The notes under the pieces are model-generated. The model saw only the letters and a list, made by a program, of their open reading frames with translations. It ran no database searches and was not told the DNA's origin. Positions 1-8,550 of a stretch of DNA of 64,000 nucleotides are shown in pieces. Origin of the DNA: Gemmatimonadaceae bacterium (GTDB lineage: Bacteria > Gemmatimonadota > Gemmatimonadetes > Gemmatimonadales > Gemmatimonadaceae); contig DASXKV010000001.1 in the NCBI GenBank assembly GCA_036496605.1, positions 1 through 64,000 of the forward strand, read 5' to 3'. Positions within the stretch are counted from its first letter, which is position 1. Each line of letters begins with the position of its first letter. The translations under genes were made by a program, and so were the position numbers.

Positions 1-17
1 ACAAGCTGTTTCAATAG
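1..17 (+). CDS. Possible 3' end of an upstream gene (partial)
   Basis: The reading frame from base 3 reads K-L-F-Q and then TAG at 15-17, only 12 bases before the mglA start. Five codons cannot identify a gene. The position would suit an MglB-type roadblock/LC7 protein, the usual partner of MglA, but that is only inference from known gene neighbourhoods. Confidence 0.2.
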
Positions 18-29
18 CGGAAGACAGCC

Positions 30-707
30 ATGTCGATGATCAACTACGCGTCACGCGAGATCAACTGCAAGATCGTGTACTACGGTCCCGGGTTGGGGGG
101 GAAGACGACGAACCTCGAGCACGTCTACGGCCAGGTCGAGCCGGACACTCGCGGCAAGCTCATCTCCCTCGCCACTGAGACCGAGCGCACCCTGTTCTTC
201 GATTTCCTTCCGGTGGACCTCGGCACCATCCGTGGATTCAAGACCCGGTTCCACCTCTACACGGTGCCCGGCCAGGTCTACTACAACGCGAGCCGCAAGC
301 TGATTCTGAAAGGCGTCGACGGCATCGTCTTCGTCGGCGACTCGCAGATGGAGCGGCTGGAGGCGAATCAGGAGGCCATGCAGAACCTGTACGACAACAT
401 GTCGGAGTACGGGTACGATCTGACGCGCATGCCCTTCGTGATTCAGTACAACAAGCGTGATTTGCCCAACGCCGCGCCAATTCGCGAGCTTCAGTCGGCG
501 CTCAATCCTGGCTGGGAGGTTGGCGAGGCGTCGCGCATGCGCGTGACGCCGGATCCTTTCCACGCTGGCGAGCACCTCGTGGAACAGCTTGGAAGCGGGG
601 AGTGGGTGGAGCATGCGCCGTACTTCGACGCCGTTGCCGTCACCGGCGAGGGCGTATTCGATACCTTGAAAGCGGTCAGCAAGTTGGTTCTCAAGTCGCT
701 CGCCTGA
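30..707 (+). CDS. mglA: MglA-family small Ras-like GTPase
   Basis: A 225-aa cytoplasmic GTPase of the MglA type, the switch that sets cell polarity and controls gliding or twitching in myxobacteria and has relatives in many phyla. The P-loop GPGLGGKTT is at residues 19-27, the switch/G3 motif PGQ at 80-82 and the base-specificity motif NKRD at 141-144. Length and the N-terminal [18 protein letters not shown] context are typical of the family. The protein has no membrane segment. The start is ATG at 30, with ATG 36 as a close alternative. The next gene begins 142 bp downstream, so it is probably not tightly co-transcribed with pgsA. What it controls here (motility, polarity or secretion) cannot be read from this sequence; no pilus or flagellar gene is in view. 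Confidence 0.9.
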   Translation: MSMINYASREINCKIVYYGPGLGGKTTNLEHVYGQVEPDTRGKLISLATETERTLFFDFLPVDLGTIRGFKTRFHLYTVPGQVYYNASRKLILKGVDGIVFVGDSQMERLEANQEAMQNLYDNMSEYGYDLTRMPFVIQYNKRDLPNAAPIRELQSALNPGWEVGEASRMRVTPDPFHAGEHLVEQLGSGEWVEHAPYFDAVAVTGEGVFDTLKAVSKLVLKSLA

Positions 708-849
708 CGGCTGGCGATCGAAGATCGCCTGTTCGCTATCAGCGCAACGGACTAGAATTGAGGATGGGTCCGGAGCTTTGCCCTACACCAGTACGAAGCA
801 CACGTCGAGCTCCACGATAGCTTCGACCTGATAGCAGAAGCAGCCGCGA

Positions 850-1542
850 ATGAATCTCCCGAACGGGTTGACTGTCGGTCGCATCGCGATCACGCCGCTG
901 ATTGCGTGGCTCCCTTTTTGGCCCGCAACTGCTCCACGGATGATCGCGTTCATCCTGTTCCTTGTCGCCGCCGTCTCGGACTATGCCGACGGCGTTCTCG
1001 CGCGCTCGCGAAAGCAGGAAACGACGCTCGGGAAGCTTCTCGATCCGCTCGCGGACAAGCTCCTCCTCATCGGCACGTTCGTGCCCATGTGGGCGCTGAT
1101 GCAGAGCGCCAACAGTGGGATGCCGGCCTCCTCGTTCGCGACGAGCGATCTGTCTCCGCACACGCTGCCCTTCGTCACGCCGTGGGGTGACATGAGCTTG
1201 CCGTGGTGGATCGTCGTCATCGTCCTCGGGCGAGAATTGGCGATGACGATCTTTCGTCAGGCGGCCGCGCGACGAGGTGTCGTGATCGCGGCCATCGGGC
1301 CGGCAAAGGTCAAGACGATCTTTCAGCTCATCTGGCAAGGTGCCGCGTATTTCTGGTTCGTGGTCGCGACGATGGCATTGACGCGAGAGTGGCATGGCGC
1401 CGGTTGGCACGGCGTGGCGTTGTTCATCGGAACCGTCGGAACGATCGTGATGAGCGTTGCCGTACTGCTCACGCTCTACTCGCTGTGGCTATACGTGAGC
1501 CGCTACGGGCGCGTCTTCGTTCAGGCCCGCGCGCGTGGCTGA
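850..1542 (+). CDS. pgsA: CDP-diacylglycerol--glycerol-3-phosphate 3-phosphatidyltransferase
   Basis: An integral membrane CDP-alcohol phosphatidyltransferase of 230 aa. The family signature is visible near residues 41-68 as D-x-A-D-G-x-x-A-R, eight residues, then G-x-x-x-D-x-x-x-D (SDYADGVLARS and GKLLDPLADK). Hydrophobic segments follow throughout, including a C-terminal pair around residues 185-215. It is expected to make phosphatidylglycerol-phosphate, the first committed step to phosphatidylglycerol and cardiolipin. The family also includes other head-group transferases, so PgsA is the most likely but not the only assignment. cinA follows after 27 bp on the same strand, a common bacterial neighbourhood (pgsA-cinA), which supports the call and suggests co-transcription. 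Confidence 0.85.
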   Translation: MNLPNGLTVGRIAITPLIAWLPFWPATAPRMIAFILFLVAAVSDYADGVLARSRKQETTLGKLLDPLADKLLLIGTFVPMWALMQSANSGMPASSFATSDLSPHTLPFVTPWGDMSLPWWIVVIVLGRELAMTIFRQAAARRGVVIAAIGPAKVKTIFQLIWQGAAYFWFVVATMALTREWHGAGWHGVALFIGTVGTIVMSVAVLLTLYSLWLYVSRYGRVFVQARARG

Positions 1543-1569
1543 TACGGCTCTGCCGTCGCGTTTCGGGAC

Positions 1570-2829
1570 ATGGACGTAGAGCTCATAACCATCGGCGACG
1601 AGCTCCTGCTCGGCTTCACGATCGACACGAACGCCGCGTACCTCGCGCGTGAGCTCGCGTCGATCGGTATCGGCATACGACGACGCGCTAGCGTCGGTGA
1701 CGTGGCCGAGGACATCGCCGCCGCCGTCGGAGACGCGATCGAACGAACTGGCGCCGTCATAACGACTGGCGGACTCGGGCCTACGAGCGACGATCTCACC
1801 AAGCCCTCGATCGCCGCGCTCTTCGGACGCGGCATGTGTCTCGACGAGGAGCACGTTGTCTGGATGGAGAAACGCTGGCTACAGCGCTTCAACCGCAGCA
1901 TGCCCGAGTCGAATCGGGCTCAAGCCATGCTCCCCGAGGGCGCGACGAAGCTCGTCAACAAGCACGGCTCCGCTCCCGGTATCTGGCTCGATGACGAGCG
2001 CGGACGATGGGTCGCGATGCTGCCAGGCGTGCCTCGCGAAATGAAGGGCATGCTCGCCGATACGCTTCTTCCCATTCTTCGGGAGCGAGCCGCGGCTGCA
2101 GGCGCCCCGTCGGTCGTTCGCTCGCTGACGCTGCGCACGACAGGAGTTGCAGAGTCGCTGCTCGCCGATCAGATCGATCCGATTCGGGAGCGGCTCGGCT
2201 CCGTCGCACTTGCATACTTGCCCGGCGCCGACGGCGTTGACCTGCGCCTTACGATTCGTGGCGTTCCATCTGACGGCGCCGACGAAACTCTGAGCAATGC
2301 CGCTGCGGTTCTGCGTTCGACGCTTGGCAAGTCCATCTACGCTCAAGACGACACAGAGCTCACTTCCATCGTGCTCGATCGCTGTCGACAGTTGGGGTAC
2401 ACGATTGCCGTCGCCGAGAGCTGCACAGGCGGACTGCTGGGTGCACGGTTGACGTCGATCGCTGGGTCGAGCGACGTCGTGCTCGGCGGCGTGATCGCGT
2501 ACGCCAACGACGTGAAGGTTCGCATTCTTGAAGTCGATGAAAGCACGCTCGCTTCACACGGCGCGGTGAGCGAACCGGTAGCCCGACAGATGGCAGAGGG
2601 CGTGCGTCGCCGGCTCGAGGCGACCATCGGCATCTCCATCACCGGTGTCGCCGGCCCCAGCGGCGGAACGCCGGAGAAGCCCGTTGGCACAGTCTGGATT
2701 GCGGTCGCTTTGCCCGAGAATACGCGAGCGCTGCAGCTCCGACTCATCGGCGATCGTGAAGAGATCCGCCGTCGTGCGACTCAGAGCTCACTCGAGCTTG
2801 TACGACGAGCCTTGCTGGAGCGTGATTGA
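1570..2829 (+). CDS. cinA: CinA-family protein (NMN amidohydrolase / competence-damage inducible)
   Basis: A 419-aa two-domain CinA. Residues 1-170 form the MoCF-like/COG1058 domain (ITIGDELLLG near the start, TTGGLGPTSDD around 60-70). Residues about 260-415 form the CinA C-terminal amidohydrolase domain, with the ESCTGG motif near 280 and TGVAGPSGGT near 358. The C-terminal domain deamidates nicotinamide mononucleotide in pyridine nucleotide salvage; the N-terminal domain acts on ADP-ribose-type substrates in characterised members. In Streptococcus and Bacillus cinA is a competence-regulated gene next to recA. Here it sits between pgsA and grpE, so its role is probably metabolic. Its presence is still worth noting beside comM and the dispersed octamer. 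Confidence 0.9.
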   Translation: MDVELITIGDELLLGFTIDTNAAYLARELASIGIGIRRRASVGDVAEDIAAAVGDAIERTGAVITTGGLGPTSDDLTKPSIAALFGRGMCLDEEHVVWMEKRWLQRFNRSMPESNRAQAMLPEGATKLVNKHGSAPGIWLDDERGRWVAMLPGVPREMKGMLADTLLPILRERAAAAGAPSVVRSLTLRTTGVAESLLADQIDPIRERLGSVALAYLPGADGVDLRLTIRGVPSDGADETLSNAAAVLRSTLGKSIYAQDDTELTSIVLDRCRQLGYTIAVAESCTGGLLGARLTSIAGSSDVVLGGVIAYANDVKVRILEVDESTLASHGAVSEPVARQMAEGVRRRLEATIGISITGVAGPSGGTPEKPVGTVWIAVALPENTRALQLRLIGDREEIRRRATQSSLELVRRALLERD

Positions 2830-2931
2830 GGCGTGCATGGAGGTTGCACGCATCGCTTGCCCCGAGCAACTTTTCATATTGCAGCATGCTCGCGCTTGCT
2901 ATCGATTGCCAGCGCGTTCCAGCGCCGAGAA

Positions 2932-2945
2932 GCGAGCTTGCTCGC
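2932..2945 (+). other. Small hairpin ahead of the grpE ribosome-binding site
   Basis: GCGAGC (2932-2937), loop TT, GCTCGC (2940-2945) is a perfect 6-bp stem ending next to the GAGGA Shine-Dalgarno sequence at 2946-2950. It could affect grpE translation, but six GC pairs are not rare in DNA of this composition. No CIRCE element was seen here. Confidence 0.3.
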
Positions 2946-2960
2946 GAGGACCCACTCACG

Positions 2961-3563
2961 ATGAATCGTTCCGACAAGGATCCTGCGCGTCGCCCCAATG
3001 CTGAGCAGGGCGACGCGATGACTGACGAATTCGCATCGGTCGCTGGTGACGACGCTGGCGAGCCGGTTGCCGAAAGCACCGCACCCGACCCGCAAGGGGA
3101 TACCAGCGTCGAGTCCGAGATGGAGCGCATACTCGCGGAGCAGCAGGATAAATACCTGCGACTCGCCGCGGAGTACGACAACTACCGCAAGCGGTCCGTG
3201 CGCGAGCGCCAGGAGGCGTCGCTGCGCGGGCAGGCGGAATTGCTCCGCGGGCTACTCGATGCGCTCGACGATCTTGCGCGATTTGCGCATGTCGATCCCG
3301 CGACCACGGACACGAAAACGGTCGTGGACGGCGTCGCAATGGTCGAGCGAAAGATGTTGAAGACGGTGACTGGTGTCGGGCTGGAGATCATCAATCCAGT
3401 CGATCAGACCTTCGACCCCGCGAGGATGGAAGCAGTTGCGACTGAGCCAGCGTTGGCGCCGGAAGACGATCACGTCGTCGCGAAAGTCTATCAGCAGGGC
3501 TATTTGTTCAACGGCCAGTTGTTGCGGCCAGCACGTGTCGTTGTGAAGCAGTGGAACGGCTGA
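2961..3563 (+). CDS. grpE: GrpE nucleotide exchange factor for DnaK
   Basis: A 200-aa GrpE. An acidic, low-complexity N-terminus (residues 1-55) leads into a long charged helix (about 55-110, with [16 protein letters not shown], the conserved coiled coil) and the C-terminal beta-wing domain (about 130-200, containing [14 protein letters not shown] and [18 protein letters not shown]). It releases ADP from DnaK in the Hsp70 cycle. The frame is open further upstream from 2826, but I chose ATG 2961 because a GAGGA Shine-Dalgarno sequence at 2946-2950 precedes it at good spacing and the upstream residues do not look like GrpE. ATG 3018 is a second option. dnaJ follows 16 bp downstream; dnaK and hrcA are not in the window. 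Confidence 0.9.
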   Translation: MNRSDKDPARRPNAEQGDAMTDEFASVAGDDAGEPVAESTAPDPQGDTSVESEMERILAEQQDKYLRLAAEYDNYRKRSVRERQEASLRGQAELLRGLLDALDDLARFAHVDPATTDTKTVVDGVAMVERKMLKTVTGVGLEIINPVDQTFDPARMEAVATEPALAPEDDHVVAKVYQQGYLFNGQLLRPARVVVKQWNG

Positions 3564-3579
3564 GGACGTACTAGGCGCC

Positions 3580-4710
3580 ATGGCGCAAAACAAAGACTTT
3601 TACGCGGTGCTCGGTGTCTCCGCCTCCGCGACGCAAGACGAGATCAAGAAGCAGTATCGAAAGCTTGCGGCGCGATATCATCCGGATAAGAACCTGAACG
3701 ACGCGAAAGCAGCAGATCGATTCAAGGAGATCTCCGAGGCGTATCAGGTGCTCGGCGACGCCGACCGCCGCAAGCAGTACGACCAGATGCGGCAGCTGGG
3801 CGCATTCGGCGGCTTCGGTGGGCGATCAGGAGCTCGTCCGGGTGCTGGTACGGCCACGGGTGGTTTCCCTGGTGGCGGAAATTTCCATTTCGAAGATTTC
3901 GACATCGGCGGGTTAGGTGGGCTCGGAGACATCTTCAGCTCGATGTTCGGCAGTGGAAACACGGGTCGCACTCGTAGTCGCACTCCGGAGCGCGGTCAGG
4001 ACATCGAGATGCAGCTCCAGGTTCCGTTCCGCGTCGCAGCGCTGGGCGGTAAAGTGCCCGTCGAGCTCGAGGTCAACGAAGAATGCCCGACCTGTCACGG
4101 CTCGGGTGCCGCGCCAGGCGCCAAGCTGCAGACGTGTCCGGAGTGCAACGGTCGCGGTACGATCTCCTTCGGCCAGGGCGGGTTCGCCGTGCAGCGTCCT
4201 TGTCCGATGTGCCTCGGTCGCGGACAGGTACCGACGGAGCGCTGCCCAACCTGCAACGGCGCCGGCGAAGTGCGCACGCGTAAGAAAGTTCTAATCACCG
4301 TGCCGCCGGGCACGGACGATGGATCGCGAATTCGCCTGAAGGGCCAGGGCGGTCGCGGGCAGCACAACGGTACGCCGGGCGATCTGCTCATCGCGTTTCA
4401 GGTGGAGCCTGATCGCTTCTTCCGCCGCGAGGGCCTCGACGTCATTGCGCCGGTACCGATCAACATCGCTCAGGCCACGCTGGGCTCGCGTATCAGTGTG
4501 CGGACCCTCGACGGAAAACGCGTGGCGATTCGCATTCCGCCTGGCACCGCGAACGGCAAGCGATTCCGCGTCCGCGGCCAGGGTATCGAGCGCGAGGGCG
4601 CCAAGGGCGACCTCATCGTGCAGGTAGACGTCCAGGTGCCGGAGAAGCTAACCGAAGACCAGGAGCGGGCGATGAAGGAGTTTGCGGAAGCTAGCGGGCT
4701 CAAATATTGA
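3580..4710 (+). CDS. dnaJ: DnaJ co-chaperone (Hsp40)
   Basis: A 376-aa class I DnaJ with all domains. The J domain is at 1-70 with the HPD motif (YHPDKN near residue 29). A Gly/Phe-rich linker spans about 72-130. The zinc domain, about 168-232, has four CxxCxGxG-type repeats ([32 protein letters not shown]). The C-terminal substrate-binding and dimerisation domains follow to 376. It stimulates DnaK ATPase and delivers unfolded clients. It overlaps the reading frame of the next small gene only if that gene uses an early start. The grpE-dnaJ pair is a standard heat-shock arrangement. Confidence 0.95.
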   Translation: MAQNKDFYAVLGVSASATQDEIKKQYRKLAARYHPDKNLNDAKAADRFKEISEAYQVLGDADRRKQYDQMRQLGAFGGFGGRSGARPGAGTATGGFPGGGNFHFEDFDIGGLGGLGDIFSSMFGSGNTGRTRSRTPERGQDIEMQLQVPFRVAALGGKVPVELEVNEECPTCHGSGAAPGAKLQTCPECNGRGTISFGQGGFAVQRPCPMCLGRGQVPTERCPTCNGAGEVRTRKKVLITVPPGTDDGSRIRLKGQGGRGQHNGTPGDLLIAFQVEPDRFFRREGLDVIAPVPINIAQATLGSRISVRTLDGKRVAIRIPPGTANGKRFRVRGQGIEREGAKGDLIVQVDVQVPEKLTEDQERAMKEFAEASGLKY

Positions 4711-4762
4711 CGTAATCCGAGGTCTCCCCGCCGTGCTCGCTGGTCGACATATTAGCCTTTCC

Positions 4763-5080
4763 ATGGCTGACTCGACTCGACCATCCATCGTGCGTCACGC
4801 CAATGGTGCGCTGGATTTCACCGACTTTTCGGGCACGCTCTGGATGGTGTCGGAAATCGCTCGACTCGACTACTCCGAACGATTGATGGCGATGCTCCCG
4901 CATCCTGAGCGGCGTCAGGGGTGGCTGCTATTCGAGTCGGAGCACGGCGAGCGGCGGCGGCTCGCCCCGATTCCTGACGACTGGCGCGCCCTGACGAGCT
5001 CAGCGCTCGACCAATGCCTGCAACAGGCCGTGACCGCCACCGCCACCGAAGGCCGCCGTCGATCCGACGAGTCGTGTTAG
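4763..5080 (+). CDS. Hypothetical protein, 105 aa
   Basis: I do not recognise this protein. It has 105 residues, mostly hydrophilic, with no signal peptide or membrane segment. The middle (about 20-60) could form an alpha/beta fold (GTLWMVSEIARLDYSERL, then GWLLFESEHGERRRLAP) and the tail is basic and low in complexity. The start is ATG 4763; the frame extends upstream into dnaJ but those residues look like read-through of non-coding sequence. It lies 52 bp after dnaJ on the same strand and ends convergently with mnmA, overlapping it by 4 bp (5077-5080). The placement suggests a small gene that travels with dnaJ in relatives; no function is inferred. Confidence 0.6.
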   Translation: MADSTRPSIVRHANGALDFTDFSGTLWMVSEIARLDYSERLMAMLPHPERRQGWLLFESEHGERRRLAPIPDDWRALTSSALDQCLQQAVTATATEGRRRSDESC

Positions 5081-6177
5081 GCGGCGAGAATCGGTAGCGG
5101 TGATCGCGAGTGCCGCGCGGCTTCGATAATGCCGCCGCCGAGAACACGCGCCTCGTCGTAGACCACCACCGACTGGCCCGGCGTGATTGCGGCGACGGGC
5201 TCGTCGAGCGCCAACTCGACTTCGTTTGTCGTTAGGCGAACGATCTCGGCGGCCGCAGCCGGGGCACGATGACGCACCTGTACCGAAACGCGCGCGCCGA
5301 CGGCGGGCGTCTCACCGAGCCAATTCAGCTCGCGCGCGATGAGACCGCGGCCGAGCAACTCCTCGCGCGGTCCGATGACCACCGCCCGATCCTCGGCGCG
5401 GATAGCGACGACGTACATCGGCTCGCGGAAGCCGCCGGGCAGGCCGCGTCGCTGACCGATGGTGAAGCCCGCGAAGCCCTGATGTGTTCCAACGCGACGA
5501 CCATCGGAGAGCACGACGGGCCCGGCCGAGAGTGACGGAGCGTCGGCGCCGAGATGCTTGCGGATGATCTTCGTGTGATCGCCGTCGGGCACGAAGCAGA
5601 TGTCCTGGCTCTCCGTCTTCTCGGCCACCACCTCGAGCCCGAGGCCGTGAGCGACGGCGCGCGTCTCCGTCTTCGTGCGCGAACCGACGGGCAGGAGCAT
5701 CCGCCTAACGACGTCGCGATGGATGCCCCACAGGAAGTACGACTGATCCTTTCGCGGATCGAGCCCGCGGTGCAGGGCGCCGTCGACGACGCGAGCGTAG
5801 TGTCCCGTCGCGATCCAGCGTGCATCGACGGCGTCTGCCTTGCGCAGCAAGTCGCGGAACTTCGTGAACGTGTTGCAGCGAACGCACGGAATCGGCGTGC
5901 GGCCGCGCGCGTACTCGTCGACGAAGTTACCGACGACGTCGCGGCCAAATGCGCTCTCGAGATTGAGCACGTAATGCGGGACGCCGAGCTGCTGACACAC
6001 GCGCCGCGCATCGTTGATGGAATCCAGCGAGCAGCAGGGGCGATCGGGCCCATCGTCGCCATAGCAGAAGAGCTTCATCGTCGCGCCAACGACGTCGTAG
6101 CCCTGCTCGACGAGCAACGCCGCGGCGACGGACGAGTCGACGCCGCCGGACATCGCGACCAGCACCCGCTCCGGCAT
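5077..6177 (-). CDS. mnmA: tRNA-specific 2-thiouridylase MnmA
   Basis: A 366-aa cytoplasmic tRNA thiolase. The PP-loop ATPase motif SGGVDSS is at residues 10-16. The two catalytic cysteines fit PCVRCN (about 100-105) and SQDICFV (about 197-203). The C-terminal beta-barrel runs to the end. The enzyme adds sulfur to C2 of wobble U34 in tRNA-Lys, -Glu and -Gln, using persulfide sulfur from a cysteine desulfurase. I chose the ATG at 6175-6177 because MPERVLVAMSGG is the normal N-terminus and the upstream residues are read-through of the neighbouring gene. The upstream gene on the same strand, a cysteine desulfurase ending at 6180, is the obvious sulfur donor, so the pair is probably one transcript. 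Two copies of the CGTTAGGC octamer lie inside (5230, 5703). Confidence 0.93.
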   Translation of the reverse strand: MPERVLVAMSGGVDSSVAAALLVEQGYDVVGATMKLFCYGDDGPDRPCCSLDSINDARRVCQQLGVPHYVLNLESAFGRDVVGNFVDEYARGRTPIPCVRCNTFTKFRDLLRKADAVDARWIATGHYARVVDGALHRGLDPRKDQSYFLWGIHRDVVRRMLLPVGSRTKTETRAVAHGLGLEVVAEKTESQDICFVPDGDHTKIIRKHLGADAPSLSAGPVVLSDGRRVGTHQGFAGFTIGQRRGLPGGFREPMYVVAIRAEDRAVVIGPREELLGRGLIARELNWLGETPAVGARVSVQVRHRAPAAAAEIVRLTTNEVELALDEPVAAITPGQSVVVYDEARVLGGGIIEAARHSRSPLPILAA

Positions 6178-6179
6178 CG

Positions 6180-7361
6180 TCAGGCGCCGACGGGCTGCGG
6201 CCGTGCCGCCGGCGACTGACCGCGCGCCTTGCGGACCAGATTCGGGAAAACCTGCGCCACGCGCTCGATGCCCGCGTCGGTCGTTAGGCTTCCGAGGCTC
6301 ATTCGAATCGCCGCGCTGGCGATGTCGGGGCGTACGCCGCACGCGGTCAACACGTGCGATGGCGTCACACTTCCACTCTGGCACGCCGATCCCGCCGAAC
6401 ATGCAATTCCCTGAAGATCGAGCGCAATCAAGAGCGACTCGCTATCGGTGCCGGGCACCGAAATGCTCGAGATGTGTGGCGCGCGCCGCGTCCCGCGTCC
6501 GTGGACGATCGCGTCCGGTACCTGCTCGGTGATTAACCGCTCGAGGTGATCGCGGAGCGTCGTGAGACGTCGACACTCCTCCTCGCGCTCGGCAAGCGTC
6601 AACTCCGCGGCTCGCGCCAGGCCGACCGCCATCGCGACATTCTCCGTCCCCGGACGTCGCCCGCGATCCTGCGTGCCGCCATGAAAGAGCGGCTCGATCG
6701 GCGTGCCGCGCCTAACGAACATCGCGCCGCACCCCTTGGGGGCGCCAATCTTGTGGCCGGAGATGGAGAGGAAATCGAATGGCATCGCGCCGGCATTGAT
6801 CTCCACCTTTCCATACGCCTGAACTGCGTCGGTGTGAAAGAGCACGCCGCGCGCGTTAGCGGTCGCCGCCAGCTGGTCGATCGGCTGAATCGTCCCGATC
6901 TCGTTATTCACCCACATCACCGATGCGATCGCGACGTCGTCACCGACGAGCCGATCGAACGAGCTCGTGTCCACGACGCAGTCGCGCGTCATCTGGCAGA
7001 GTCGCTCCTCTGCGCCCTCGCGACCCGCCTGGTGCACGGCCGCGAGCACTGCCTTATGCTCGATCGGCGTGCTGACCACCGCGTTACGCCCTTCACTCCG
7101 TCGCGCGCGCCAGCCGCCAAGGACCGCGAGGTTGTCGGACTCGGTGCCGCCGGAGGTGAAGCAGATCTCGTCAGTGCGTGCTCCAAGACAGGCGGCGACG
7201 CGTTCTCGCGCCTCATCGAGCGCTACGCGGGCTTCGCGTCCCCAGCGATGGATGCTCGACGGGTTTCCGAAACGCGGACCGAAGAACGGCTCCATCGCCT
7301 CGCGCACCTCGGGCCGAACCGGCGTCGTCGCCGCGTGATCGAGATAGATAGGCTCAGGCAT
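6180..7361 (-). CDS. Cysteine desulfurase (NifS/IscS family)
   Basis: A 393-aa PLP-dependent class V aminotransferase-fold enzyme that takes sulfur from L-cysteine and passes it on as a persulfide. It starts YLDHAATTPV. The PLP lysine is in SGHKIGAPKGCGA (about residue 205). The catalytic cysteine lies in the IACSAGSACQSG loop (about 325-335). Length is normal for the IscS/NifS group. It ends 2 bp before the mnmA start on the same strand, so its main job here is probably to feed MnmA; no iscU or other Fe-S assembly gene is next to it. Octamer copies are at 6282 and 6710. The exact subfamily (IscS or a dedicated MnmA donor) cannot be settled by eye, so no symbol is given. Confidence 0.9.
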   Translation of the reverse strand: MPEPIYLDHAATTPVRPEVREAMEPFFGPRFGNPSSIHRWGREARVALDEARERVAACLGARTDEICFTSGGTESDNLAVLGGWRARRSEGRNAVVSTPIEHKAVLAAVHQAGREGAEERLCQMTRDCVVDTSSFDRLVGDDVAIASVMWVNNEIGTIQPIDQLAATANARGVLFHTDAVQAYGKVEINAGAMPFDFLSISGHKIGAPKGCGAMFVRRGTPIEPLFHGGTQDRGRRPGTENVAMAVGLARAAELTLAEREEECRRLTTLRDHLERLITEQVPDAIVHGRGTRRAPHISSISVPGTDSESLLIALDLQGIACSAGSACQSGSVTPSHVLTACGVRPDIASAAIRMSLGSLTTDAGIERVAQVFPNLVRKARGQSPAARPQPVGA

Positions 7362-7441
7362 GGCAAGAATATAGCGCGTCGAACACTTCTTTTCAGCGCG
7401 TGTATCAGGGCTGTACTTTGGGACACAACCAAGGCGCGCAT

Positions 7442-8230
7442 ATGCCTATGCCCCGCATGCACCCGCTCGCCCTGCTGCTCGTGTTTCTCCTCTCCACCCG
7501 GCTACACGGACAGAAGACTCCCGATCGGCCACCGATCGATCTTTCTCCGCCCGCGCCCGAAGAGCAGCCAAGCAGGAGCGATCCGCTGTCGGGATCGATC
7601 TTCGCCGGTTGGGGCGTTCCGGTCGGCGCGTTTCACCGAAATGAAGATGGTGGCGGTGGCTTCGGCCTCCAGGGAGCCTACGCGCTCGATCGCGCGCGAC
7701 ATTTCGCACTACGTCTCGAGGGCGGCTTTCTCGCCTATGGCTATGTCAGCGGCGACGTGAATGTCCCCCAGTACGATGAATTCGGGATCTACGAGGGGAG
7801 TACGGACGTCTCCTACGCGGTGCGGCAGCACCAGATGTACTCACTCGACTTCGGTCCCGAAGTGACGGCGGGCCGTGGCACTGTTCGACCGTACGCCTTC
7901 GCCACCGCGGGGTTGTCGTATTTCCGGAGCACGATGAACGTCAGGCCACCGCAGTACGACGGCGACGGTGGTGACGATCGAACGATCTTCGGCGCGGAAA
8001 ACTTCGCCTGGAGCACGGGCATCGGGCTCCGCATCGGTCCTCGGAACGCACGTTCCGGCGCGTTCGATATCGGCGTACGATTTCGTCGTAATGCACGCGC
8101 GCACTACGCGAATGACCGCTCGTTGAGCAGCCTATCGAACGGCGCAGCTGTCGTGTCGCCGTTCTACGGCTCGGCAAATGTGATCACGATCTATGCGGGA
8201 GCCTGGGTCGGGCCTCGCAGACGCGGATAG
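7442..8230 (+). CDS. Predicted outer-membrane beta-barrel protein
   Basis: A 262-aa exported protein of unknown function. Residues 1-21 form a signal peptide (MPMPRMHPLALLLVFLLSTR, then cleavage near LHGQ). A Pro-rich linker follows (about 24-45), then alternating strands with aromatic and Gly residues. Examples are GSIFAGWGVPVGAFHRN, HFALRLEGGFLAYGY, RPYAFATAGLSYF and FAWSTGIGLRIGPRN. The last residues, ANVITIYAGAWVGPRRRG, do not end in the usual aromatic residue. The pattern fits the OmpA/OMP_b-brl type of small barrel. ATG 7442 is preferred over the in-frame GTG at 7400 because it begins the signal peptide. It is divergent from the cysteine desulfurase gene, with 80 bp between. Confidence 0.7.
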   Translation: MPMPRMHPLALLLVFLLSTRLHGQKTPDRPPIDLSPPAPEEQPSRSDPLSGSIFAGWGVPVGAFHRNEDGGGGFGLQGAYALDRARHFALRLEGGFLAYGYVSGDVNVPQYDEFGIYEGSTDVSYAVRQHQMYSLDFGPEVTAGRGTVRPYAFATAGLSYFRSTMNVRPPQYDGDGGDDRTIFGAENFAWSTGIGLRIGPRNARSGAFDIGVRFRRNARAHYANDRSLSSLSNGAAVVSPFYGSANVITIYAGAWVGPRRRG

Positions 8231-8311
8231 GGGAATAGGGGCTAGCGTGCGTTATGGGAATTCGGGGGATAGCGACCACGGGACGGAAGCCCTGCCCCCC
8301 GAAAGTTAGAA

Positions 8312-8437
8312 GTCGCCTCGAGGGAAGCCGCGTTCGTGTCGAGGAAAGCCGCCTTCGTCTCGAGGAAAGCCGCGTTCGTGTCGGGTGAAGCCGCGTTCGT
8401 GTTGGGAAATGCGACCTTCGCCTGCCGACTAGTCAGC
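8312..8437. repeat. 21-bp tandem repeat array 1 (about 5-6 units)
   Basis: Units start at 8312, 8333, 8354, 8375 and 8396, with a degenerate unit at 8417. The best-kept core reads TTCGTGTCGAGGAAAGCC; the first and last units have drifted. The unit is 21 bp, so on the + strand it reads as a heptapeptide (F-V-S-R-K-A-A) and on the minus strand as T-N-A-A-F-L-E-like heptads. There are no spacers, so it is not a CRISPR. Confidence 0.8.
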
Positions 8438-8458
8438 GTGACTGCGAGCAATTACCTC

Positions 8459-8550
8459 GTTCGCCTCGGGAGTTGGAGCGTTCGCCTCGGGAGTTGGAGC
8501 GTTCGCCTTGGGAGTTGGAGCGTTCGCCTTGGGAGTTGGAACGTTCGCCT
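8459..8550. repeat. 21-bp tandem repeat array 2 (4 units plus a partial)
   Basis: Units start at 8459, 8480, 8501 and 8522, with a partial unit at 8543. The core reads GTTCGCCTCGGGAGTTGG; units 3 and 4 carry CTTGG in place of CTCGG and differ from each other at one base. It has the same 21-bp period as array 1 and shares its TTCG-N2-TCG-N-G start, so the two arrays probably have one origin. The near identity of the four units points to recent expansion. Confidence 0.85.

Noticed and set aside
6546-7760. A 404-codon + strand frame
   Set aside because: It is antisense to the cysteine desulfurase and runs into the barrel gene; no family features.
8312-8550. Possible CRISPR array
   Set aside because: The 21-bp units are directly adjacent without spacers, and no cas genes are in the window.
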